From Castellaniella denitrificans (GTDB taxonomy: Bacteria; Pseudomonadota; Gammaproteobacteria; Burkholderiales; Burkholderiaceae_B): a stretch of DNA of 64,000 nt. The stretch covers positions 1 through 64,000 of the forward strand of contig NZ_JBHSEZ010000028.1 of the NCBI RefSeq assembly GCF_042653765.1. Direction: 5' to 3'. The notes under the pieces were generated by a model, which saw nothing but the letters and a program-made list of their open reading frames with translations, ran no database searches and was not told the DNA's origin. Both the position numbers and the translations under genes were made by a program. Below are positions 1 through 7,493 of this stretch, piece by piece. Position 1 is the first letter of the stretch; each line of letters begins with the position of its first letter.

Positions 1-1
1 G

Positions 2-112
2 CCGTCGCCCGCCTCGCCCGCGCCCGCCGCGCCGTCGCCGGCTCCCGCCGCGTCCGCGCAGCCGTCCGCACCGTCGCCCGCCGCGCCGCCCGCCGCCGCG
101 AACGGCGGTTGA
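2..112 (+). CDS. C-terminal Pro/Ala-rich tail of an unidentified protein (5' end outside window)
   Basis: The reading frame starting at base 2 is open to a TGA at 110-112. It encodes 36 residues made almost only of Pro, Ala and Ser, ending in NGG. Such tails are common at the C-termini of GC-rich betaproteobacterial proteins, for example linkers of lipoyl or envelope proteins, and carry no family information. The other frames read as Arg/Ala-rich or Val/Arg-rich runs, which is typical of out-of-frame GC-rich DNA. The gene cannot be named from this fragment. It is co-directional with the response regulator that begins 84 bases later. Confidence 0.45.
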   Translation, partial: PSPASPAPAAPSPAPAASAQPSAPSPAAPPAAANGG

Positions 113-195
113 GGGCGTTCAAGCAATCGTCAACTATGTAACACAGGCTCTTCAGCGGTGACGCGGCGTGACCGCTTCAGGCTAGAATCACCGTC

Positions 196-870
<675 letters not shown>

Positions 871-877
871 GTCTCCC

Positions 878-1984
878 ATGTCCGGCCCGCGCTCCGATCG
901 CGCGCCGGGCCTGGTCGAGCGCCTGGTGCCCCGGGATTCGCTCGCCCGCCGCCTGGTGCGCCGGCTGTTGCCGGCCTTTTTCATCCTGGTGGCCATCGAC
1001 CTGCTGGCCACCTGGTTCATGACCGGCGTGATCCGTCCCCAGCCCTGGCTGCTGCGCGATCTGTTCTGGGCCATGATGCTGACCCAGGGCCTGCTGGTGG
1101 CGCTGTTCGTCTGGGTGCTGATTTCCGGCATCCGCTCCGAACTGGCCTCCATCAACCGCCTGGCCGACGACATCCGCCAGCGTTCCATCGAGGACCTGCA
1201 GCCGCTCGACCTGGCCGGCCTGCCCAGCGAGATCGCGCCCCTGGTCCTGCATTTCAACGACCTGCTCGTGCGGCTGGACGATTCCGTCCAGGCCCAGCGC
1301 CGCTTCATCGGCCATGCGGCGCACCAGCTGCGCACCCCCCTGGCCGGCCTGAAGGTCGAATCCGAGCTCATGCTCGGCCAGGATCTGCCCGAGGACATCC
1401 GCGTGCGCGCCGGGCGCATCAAGTCCGTGACCGACCACATGATCCGCATGGGCCAGCAGTTGCTGGTGCTGGCGCGCGCCGAGCACGCGGCCCGGCCCCG
1501 GGACGGCTTCGTGCGCCTGGACCTGTGCGAATGGATGCGCCAGGCGGGCGCGGAATGGCTGGGCCGCGCGCGCGACCGGTCCGTCGACCTGCAACTGGTG
1601 GCGCCCGACGCCGCGGTCTGGGTGGACGGCGATCCGGTGCTGCTGGGGGAACTGCTGGGCAACCTGATCGACAACGCCCTGCGCTACGGCCAGGGGGCGA
1701 GCCGCATCGTGTTGCGCGTCATGGCCAATCCTCCCTCGTTTTCCGTCGAGGACGACGGCGCCGGCATCCGGGCCGAAGACCTGGACCGCGTCTTCGAAGC
1801 GTTCTACCGCGCGGCCGACGCGGGCCAGGGCGGCTCCGGCCTGGGGCTGGCCATCGTGCGCGAGATCGCGCGCGCCCACGGCGCCTGGTGGAAGGTCGCC
1901 AGCCGGCCCGCGTTTCCCGGCACGCGGGTTTCCCTCGTTTTCCCCGGCCCCCGGCTGGGCGCCTGCCTCACGCGGGCTGAATAG
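878..1984 (+). CDS. Sensor histidine kinase (TctE/QseC-like)
   Basis: This is the partner kinase of the preceding regulator, 368 residues from the ATG at 878. Two membrane segments lie at about residues 31-52 and 62-83, separated by only about ten residues, so there is almost no periplasmic sensor domain. A HAMP-like linker follows, then the dimerisation/phosphoacceptor motif AAHQLRTPLAG with H149. The ATPase domain has an N box (NLIDNALRYG), a G1 box (EDDGAGI) and a G2 box (GGSGLGLAIV). The lack of an external domain suggests it senses a membrane or intramembrane signal, or works with a partner protein; that is inference. The frame is open upstream and a GTG at 860 would overlap the regulator by 11 bases. 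Confidence 0.92.
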   Translation: MSGPRSDRAPGLVERLVPRDSLARRLVRRLLPAFFILVAIDLLATWFMTGVIRPQPWLLRDLFWAMMLTQGLLVALFVWVLISGIRSELASINRLADDIRQRSIEDLQPLDLAGLPSEIAPLVLHFNDLLVRLDDSVQAQRRFIGHAAHQLRTPLAGLKVESELMLGQDLPEDIRVRAGRIKSVTDHMIRMGQQLLVLARAEHAARPRDGFVRLDLCEWMRQAGAEWLGRARDRSVDLQLVAPDAAVWVDGDPVLLGELLGNLIDNALRYGQGASRIVLRVMANPPSFSVEDDGAGIRAEDLDRVFEAFYRAADAGQGGSGLGLAIVREIARAHGAWWKVASRPAFPGTRVSLVFPGPRLGACLTRAE

Positions 1985-1992
1985 CACATGGT

Positions 1993-3867
1993 ATGGACAT
2001 GCAGAAAGACAATCCGCGGGCGGCTTTGCTGATCGGCGCCCTGGGCGTCGTCTACGGGGACATCGGCACCAGCCCGCTGTACACCATGAAGGTCGCGCTG
2101 TCGGGCGCGGGCCGGCCGGACGTCGAGCACATCCTCGGGGTGCTGTCGATCCTGTTCTGGATGCTGATCCTGGTGGTGTCGCTGAAGTACGTGACCTGCA
2201 TCCTGCGCGCCGACAACCGGGGCGAGGGCGGCACGCTGGCGCTGATGGAGCTCGCCCTGCGCGGCCGCTCCGGCGCGGCCCGCTGGCGCCTGGCCCTGCT
2301 GGGGCTGATCGGCGCCAGCCTGTTCTACGGCGACAGCATGATCACCCCCGCGATCTCCGTCCTGTCCGCGGTCGAAGGCATCGGCATCGTCTCGCACCGG
2401 CTGGATGCCTGGGTGGTGCCGATCGCGGTGGTCGTGCTGCTGGCCCTGTTCATGTTCCAGTCGCGCGGCACCGGCACCGTGGGCAAGCTCTTCGGCCCGG
2501 TGATGCTGTGCTGGTTCCTGGTGCTGGGCGGGCTGGGCGCCTGGCGGATCCTCGGCCAGCCCGAGGTCCTGCGGGCCGTCAACCCGGTCTGGGCCCTGCG
2601 CTTCATCGGCGACGCCCCCTGGGAGACCTTCCTGGCTCTGGGCGCGCTGGTCCTGGCGCTGACCGGGGCCGAGGCGCTGTACGCCGACATGGGGCATTTC
2701 GGCGGCTCGGTCATCCGCCGCGCCTGGTTCGCCGTGGTGCTGCCGGCGCTGTTCCTGTGCTATTTCGGCCAGGGGGCGCTGCTGCTCAGCGACCCGGAGG
2801 CCATCCGCAATCCCTTCTTCCTGCTGGCGCCCGACTGGGGCCTGATCCCGCTGGTGGCGATGGCCACGCTGGCCACGGTGATCGCCTCGCAGTCGGTGAT
2901 CTCCGGCGCGTTTTCGGTGACGCGCCAGGCCGTGCAGCTGGGCTACTGGCCGCGCATGGTGATCCAGCACACGTCCGCCCGCGAGGAAGGGCAGATCTAC
3001 CTGCCGCGCGTGAACTGGCTGCTGCTGATCGCGGTGCTGGTGCTGGTGCTGGCGTTCGGCTCGTCCGACCGCCTGGCGCACGCCTACGGCTTCGCCGTCA
3101 CCGGCACGATGCTGATGACTTCGCTGCTGGCGTTCGCCGTGCTGCCCCGGGATGCGCGGGGTACGCGCCGCCTGGCCTGGCTGGTCCTGATCGCCCTGTT
3201 CCTGCTGATCGACGTGCTGCTGTTCGCCTCGAACACCCTCAAGCTGCATGAGGGCGGCTGGCTGCCGCTGGTGGTGGGCATCGGCCTGCTGACGCTGATG
3301 GTGACCTGGAAGCAGGGGCGCCAGCGGGTGCACGACACCCTGGCGGGGGACCAGCAGCCGCTGGCCAGCTTCATGGAATCACTGGAGGCCTATCCGCCGA
3401 CCCGCGTGCCGGGCACGGCGGTGTTCATGAGCATGATCGTCGGCACGGTGCCGCCCGCGCTGCTGCACAATTTGAAACACAACAAGGTGCTGCACGAACA
3501 GGCGCTGTTCCTGACGATCGAGGTCGCCGACGTGCCCTACGTGCCCTTCGGCGAGCGGCTGCGGGTCGAGCGGGTCAGCCGCAGCAGCTGGCAGGCCGTG
3601 GCCCGCTGGGGCTTCAAGCAGGAACCGAACGTGCCCCAGGTCGTGGAACAGATCGGCCAGGAAGTCCCGGAGCTGAACCTGGATCCCATGCAGACCTCGT
3701 ATTTCCTGTCGCGCCAGACCGTGATCGTGGTGCGCCGGCTGCCGTGGTACCAGAGCTGGCGGCGGCATCTGTTCGCCTTCATGGCGCGCAATGCCAGCCG
3801 CAGCACCCGGTTCTACAAGATTCCGCCCAATCGCGTGGTGGAGATGGGCATGCAGATGGAGCTTTGA
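1993..3867 (+). CDS. kup: Kup-type low-affinity potassium uptake transporter
   Basis: The 624-residue protein begins with the family-diagnostic N-terminus GVVYGDIGTSPLYT. It continues through about twelve hydrophobic segments (to about residue 450) into a hydrophilic cytoplasmic C-terminal domain. Length and layout match Kup/HAK/KUP transporters, which take up K+ in symport with H+. The inner-membrane location is clear from the helices. The ATG at 1993 lies 9 bases after the kinase stop, so the three genes probably share a transcript. The C-terminus ends one base before the convergent small secreted-protein gene, so no separate terminator fits between them. Confidence 0.95.
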   Translation: MDMQKDNPRAALLIGALGVVYGDIGTSPLYTMKVALSGAGRPDVEHILGVLSILFWMLILVVSLKYVTCILRADNRGEGGTLALMELALRGRSGAARWRLALLGLIGASLFYGDSMITPAISVLSAVEGIGIVSHRLDAWVVPIAVVVLLALFMFQSRGTGTVGKLFGPVMLCWFLVLGGLGAWRILGQPEVLRAVNPVWALRFIGDAPWETFLALGALVLALTGAEALYADMGHFGGSVIRRAWFAVVLPALFLCYFGQGALLLSDPEAIRNPFFLLAPDWGLIPLVAMATLATVIASQSVISGAFSVTRQAVQLGYWPRMVIQHTSAREEGQIYLPRVNWLLLIAVLVLVLAFGSSDRLAHAYGFAVTGTMLMTSLLAFAVLPRDARGTRRLAWLVLIALFLLIDVLLFASNTLKLHEGGWLPLVVGIGLLTLMVTWKQGRQRVHDTLAGDQQPLASFMESLEAYPPTRVPGTAVFMSMIVGTVPPALLHNLKHNKVLHEQALFLTIEVADVPYVPFGERLRVERVSRSSWQAVARWGFKQEPNVPQVVEQIGQEVPELNLDPMQTSYFLSRQTVIVVRRLPWYQSWRRHLFAFMARNASRSTRFYKIPPNRVVEMGMQMEL

Positions 3868-4275
3868 TCAGGATCCGGCCGCGGGCGCCGGGATCGTGAT
3901 CGTGGTTTCGCGCAGCACGCCGCCCGACTGGACCGAGCCCTGCATGCGCGCGTTGGCGTCGTTCATCAGGGTCATGCAGTCCTGGCGCTGGTCGGCGGGC
4001 AGGCGGTCGCAGCGTTCGCTGCGGTTGCGCATCTCGGCCTGGGCCGAGGGCTGGGTCAGCGTGTCCTGGCGGGCGGCCTGGGCCGCGGCGCCGGCTTCCC
4101 TCAGGCAGGCCTGCACGTCGATGCCCGGAGTGCTGTGACAGCGCGCCACGTCCTGCTGGTACTGGGTTTGCGCCTGCGGACCGGCGGCTTGCGCCCCGGA
4201 GGCGAACAGGGCCGCGCAGCCCAGTCCGGCGGCCAGCAGCGCGGTGCGCAGCGGTGTATGTATGGCTCGATGCAT
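3868..4275 (-). CDS. Small secreted protein with two Cys pairs, function unknown
   Basis: The 135-residue product starts with a clear signal peptide (basic start, a hydrophobic core rich in Leu and Ala, and a likely AQA cleavage site near residue 30). The mature part is Gln/Ala-rich and hydrophilic with four Cys in two pairs (CHSTPGIDVQAC and CDRLPADQRQDC), likely forming periplasmic disulfides. The ATG at 4275 was chosen over an in-frame start further upstream because AAGGAG lies just before it and the signal peptide begins there. The family is a common but uncharacterised betaproteobacterial type. It runs convergent to kup with no gap. No function is assigned. Confidence 0.8.
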   Translation of the reverse strand: MHRAIHTPLRTALLAAGLGCAALFASGAQAAGPQAQTQYQQDVARCHSTPGIDVQACLREAGAAAQAARQDTLTQPSAQAEMRNRSERCDRLPADQRQDCMTLMNDANARMQGSVQSGGVLRETTITIPAPAAGS

Positions 4276-4417
4276 GGTGAACACTCCTTGAGAGTGGATC
4301 CCGGGCGTTTCCCGGCCCGGTCCAGGGATTCGCGTGCCGTTCATGCGGTCTGCTCGATCCGCGCGAACGGGCCTTGAATCAGTGTACGGGTTTCCCCTAG
4401 CGTCAAGTGTGACCAAA

Positions 4418-4741
4418 TCATTCAGGCTCGTCGGCGCGCTTGCGCTGGCGGCGGCGGGCGCTTTGCATCAGCAGGATGGCCGTGACCGGCGCCGTCATGA
4501 ACAGGAACAGGCAGATCAGCCATTCGTGGACGATCGGCCGGTGCTGCAGCAGGCTGGCGACCACGGTGGCCGCCAGGGCGACGCAGAAGGCGCCCATCGT
4601 CATGCCCATGGTCGGGGCGTGCATGCGCTCGCGGAAGCTGCGCAGGCGCAGCAGGCCGAGGGATCCGACCAGGGTCACGATTCCCGCCAGGACGAGCAGC
4701 AGGGCCACCGGCACGGCGGCCCACAGGGGCAGTTCGGTCAT
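4418..4741 (-). CDS. mrpG: Mrp antiporter subunit G
   Basis: This is the last gene of the Mrp operon. The 107-residue protein has three hydrophobic helices and the conserved stretch LGLLRLRSFRERMHAPT, diagnostic of MrpG/MnhG/PhaG. As part of the hetero-oligomeric Mrp complex in the inner membrane it contributes to Na+ or K+ efflux driven by the proton gradient. The ATG overlaps the mrpF stop as ATGA (4738-4741), indicating translational coupling. The basic tail is cytoplasmic. Which cation is exported cannot be decided from this subunit. Confidence 0.93.
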   Translation of the reverse strand: MTELPLWAAVPVALLLVLAGIVTLVGSLGLLRLRSFRERMHAPTMGMTMGAFCVALAATVVASLLQHRPIVHEWLICLFLFMTAPVTAILLMQSARRRQRKRADEPE

Positions 4742-5022
4742 GGTTCGATCACCTCGCCGCGCAGCAGGAACTTGGCCAGGGCGGACGAGCCGACGAAGCC
4801 GAACAGCGCGATCAGCAGGGCCACGTCGAAATACAGGCCGGCCTCGAAGCGCAGGCCCAGCACCAGCAGGATCAGCATGCCGTTGATGTAGAGGGTGTCC
4901 AGGGCCAGGACGCGGTCCTCGGCGCCGGGGCCCCGGATCAGGCGGACGGCGGCGCAGCCCAGCCCCAGGGTGAAGCACAGCAGGGCGAAGCCGCCGGCCC
5001 AGTACAGTATCGTTGCGCTCAT
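4738..5022 (-). CDS. mrpF: Mrp antiporter subunit F
   Basis: The 94-residue membrane protein has three helices and the MrpF signature RLIRGPGAEDRVLALDT, which is the usual position of the family's conserved RGPxxxDR motif. MrpF is a small obligatory subunit of the antiporter complex, and related proteins have been linked to bile-salt and Na+ efflux. It overlaps both neighbours by 4 bases, which supports coupled translation and stoichiometric assembly. Confidence 0.93.
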   Translation of the reverse strand: MSATILYWAGGFALLCFTLGLGCAAVRLIRGPGAEDRVLALDTLYINGMLILLVLGLRFEAGLYFDVALLIALFGFVGSSALAKFLLRGEVIEP

Positions 5023-5507
5023 TCGAAGATCTCCATCAGGGGGCGTTCGTAGCGGTCCTGGATGATGCGGGTCAGGCCCTGGGGATCGCTCAGGTCCAGC
5101 ACGTGCAGGGTCAGCACGTTGCGCTCGGTGTCGTGCCCGGACCAGACGGTGCCGGGCGTGAAGGTGACGATGCAGGCGAGCGCCGCCAGGCCGTGCGGGT
5201 CGCGGATGCGCAGCGGGATGTCCAGGAAGCCCGGACGGGCGCCGGCCCGGGGGCCGAGCAGGATGATCCGCCCGACGTCGCGGTTCGAGCGGGCGATGTC
5301 GGCGGCCACGTGCCCGGCCAGGCGCAGGGCGACGAGGGGATGCGACAGGCGCGCGCGCACCGGGCGCAGGATCGGCGCCAGCAGGGCGAGCGTCAGGGCG
5401 ATGGCCGAGCCCAGGACCAGATGGCCCGCCGACAGGCTGTCGTTCAGCACCAGCCAGAGGATCAGCAGCAGGCAGGCCAGCGGCAGGGACTGGAGCAGGC
5501 GCTTCAT
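5019..5507 (-). CDS. mrpE: Mrp antiporter subunit E
   Basis: The product has 162 residues from the ATG at 5507. Hydrophobic N-terminal helices (LPLACLLLILWLVLND) are followed by the MrpE core, in which SNRDVGRIILLG and IVTFTPGTVW are the recognisable family blocks. MrpE is required for complex assembly and activity in studied Mrp systems. The start overlaps the mrpD stop by 4 bases. The C-terminal 40 residues are soluble and cytoplasmic, with the usual ERPLMEIF ending. Confidence 0.92.
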   Translation of the reverse strand: MKRLLQSLPLACLLLILWLVLNDSLSAGHLVLGSAIALTLALLAPILRPVRARLSHPLVALRLAGHVAADIARSNRDVGRIILLGPRAGARPGFLDIPLRIRDPHGLAALACIVTFTPGTVWSGHDTERNVLTLHVLDLSDPQGLTRIIQDRYERPLMEIFE

Positions 5508-7153
5508 CGCGGGCCTCCGTGCCCGGCGGCCGGGGCGGGGAATGCGTGCGGGCCCCGGCCCAGCACCGCCTCGACGTAGCGGCCCGGCTGATCCAGGTAC
5601 CAGGCGGTGTCCTCCAGGTAGGCCATCACGGATCCGGCCCGCGCCGTCAGCAGGACGCAGGCCGACAGCAGCACCAGGATGGGGATGGCCTCGTTCAGCC
5701 GCAGGGTCGGAACGTGCAGGTCCTCCGGCACCCAGAACAGGCGCACGCCGCAGCGTCCCAGGGCGATCAGGCCGGCCACGCCGGAAGACAGCATGGCCGC
5801 CACCAGCAGCCAGACGTTGACGGTGGGGGCGCCGTACTCGGCGGTGCGCAGCGCGGCCGACAGCAGCGAGAATTTCGCCACGAAGCCCGACAGCGGCGGC
5901 AGGCCGATGATCAGCAGGGCGCAGGCGAAGAAGCTCAGGCCCAGGAAGGCCATGGTGGCTGGCAGCGGCACGCCCACCGCCTGGCCGCTCAGGTCGGCGG
6001 CGTCGGGGTCGTCGCTTTCGAAGGCTTCCTGGGTGATGGCCAGCATGTCCGCGCCGAAGGTCTGGCTGCGTTCGGTCAGTTCCAGCAGCAGGAACAGGGC
6101 GCCCAGCGCCAGGACCGAGCTGAGCAGGTAGTACAGGGCCGGGCCGGTGAGGGTGGCGCCGGGCATGCCCAGGGCGGCGAACAGCGTGCCCGAGGACGTG
6201 ATGATGGCGTAGGCGGCGATGCGCCGCGCCTGGGTGCTGGCCAGCATGCCCAGGGTGCCGAAGGCCAGGGTGGCGATCCCGGCGGGGAACATCCAGGCGC
6301 CGCCGAAGGCGGCCGGGGCGCCGGCCGGCAGCAGCAGGGAGCCGATGCGCAGCAGGGCGTAGATGCCGACCTTGGTCATGATGGCGAACAGCGCGGCCAC
6401 CGGGGCGGCGGCCTCGGAATAGGTGTTCGGCAGCCAGAAGTTCAGCGGCCAGGCGGCGGCCTTGATCAGGAAGGCGACCCCCAGGATCGCCGCCGCGCTG
6501 TCGAAGAGCTGCCGGTCCGCGCCGTGCAGGGCCAGGGCGCGCACCGACAGGTCGGCCAGGTTCAGCGTGCCGGTGAGGCCGTAGATCAGGGCGATGGCCA
6601 CCAGCAGCAGGAAGGACGCGATCAGGTTGACGGCGATGTAGTGCAGGGCGGCGCCGACCCGGCGCTTGCCCGAGCCGTGCAGCATCAGGCCGTAGGACGC
6701 GGTCAGCAGGATCTCGAAGAAGACGAACAGGTTGAACAGGTCGCCGGCCAGGAAGGCGCCGTTCAGGCCCATCATGATCAGCAGGAACAGGGGATGGAAG
6801 TGGCTGCCGGCCCGGTCCCAGCGGGCCGTGGCGTAGATCCAGGCGCACAGGCCCAGCACCGCCGTCAGGCCCAGCATCAGCGCGGCCAGGCGGTCGGCCA
6901 CCAGCACGATGCCGAAGGGCGCGGGCCAGTTGCCCAGCAGGTAGACGCCGATGCCGTCGGGCCAGTGCGGCGCGCCGATGCCCTGGGTGGCGCGCACCAG
7001 CATCAGGGCGGCCAGCGCCATCAGGCCGAGCGCGACCGCGCCCAGGGCCACGCGCAGCCGCCGCTGGCTGTCGCGGGTGAGCAGCATCAGCGCCGCCGCG
7101 AGCAGGGGGATCAGGACCGGCAGGACCGGCAGGTGCTGCAGCCAGAAATTCAT
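5504..7153 (-). CDS. mrpD: Mrp antiporter subunit D (NuoN/NuoL-like proton channel)
   Basis: The 549-residue polytopic protein belongs to the proton-conducting family shared with complex I subunits NuoL/M/N. Visible landmarks are the core NLFVFFEILLTASYGLML, with the key Glu in FFEI, and the Lys-containing helix FLIKAAAWPLNFWLP. It is thought to form one of the two proton/cation half-channels of the antiporter, with MrpA forming the other. The ATG at 7153 overlaps the mrpC stop. An acidic loop (SDDPDAAD, about residues 375-385) lies between late helices. Length is normal for the family. Confidence 0.94.
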   Translation of the reverse strand: MNFWLQHLPVLPVLIPLLAAALMLLTRDSQRRLRVALGAVALGLMALAALMLVRATQGIGAPHWPDGIGVYLLGNWPAPFGIVLVADRLAALMLGLTAVLGLCAWIYATARWDRAGSHFHPLFLLIMMGLNGAFLAGDLFNLFVFFEILLTASYGLMLHGSGKRRVGAALHYIAVNLIASFLLLVAIALIYGLTGTLNLADLSVRALALHGADRQLFDSAAAILGVAFLIKAAAWPLNFWLPNTYSEAAAPVAALFAIMTKVGIYALLRIGSLLLPAGAPAAFGGAWMFPAGIATLAFGTLGMLASTQARRIAAYAIITSSGTLFAALGMPGATLTGPALYYLLSSVLALGALFLLLELTERSQTFGADMLAITQEAFESDDPDAADLSGQAVGVPLPATMAFLGLSFFACALLIIGLPPLSGFVAKFSLLSAALRTAEYGAPTVNVWLLVAAMLSSGVAGLIALGRCGVRLFWVPEDLHVPTLRLNEAIPILVLLSACVLLTARAGSVMAYLEDTAWYLDQPGRYVEAVLGRGPHAFPAPAAGHGGPR

Positions 7154-7491
7154 GGGCGGTGTTCCTCGCCGTCCACGTGGTCGGTGTCGCTCATCCCGCG
7201 CGAGGCCAGCAGCACCACCAGGAACAGCGCCGTGGTGGCGAAGCCGATGACGATGGCGGTCAGCACCAGCGCCTGGGGCAGGGGGTCGGCGTAGCGCGCC
7301 GGATCGGCCCAGGCGGGGTCGATGACCGGCGGGGCGTCCACCCGCAGCCGCCCCATGGCGAAGATGAACAGGTTGACCGCGTAGCCCAGCAGCGCCAGGC
7401 CCATGATGAACTGGAAGGTGCGCGGCCGCAGCAGCAGCCAGACCCCCGAACCCGCGAGCACGCCGATCGCCAGCGCCAGTATCCATTCCAT
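7150..7491 (-). CDS. mrpC: Mrp antiporter subunit C (NuoK-like)
   Basis: The 113-residue, three-helix protein is homologous to complex I subunit NuoK. Conserved elements are the first helix (ILALAIGVLAGSGVWLLL), GLALLGYAVNLFIF and the third-helix block DPLPQALVLTAIVIGFA, all typical of MrpC. It starts two bases after the mrpAB stop. A short acidic C-terminus (VDGEEHRP) follows. It is part of the same six-gene operon. Confidence 0.94.
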   Translation of the reverse strand: MEWILALAIGVLAGSGVWLLLRPRTFQFIMGLALLGYAVNLFIFAMGRLRVDAPPVIDPAWADPARYADPLPQALVLTAIVIGFATTALFLVVLLASRGMSDTDHVDGEEHRP

Positions 7492-7493
7492 GG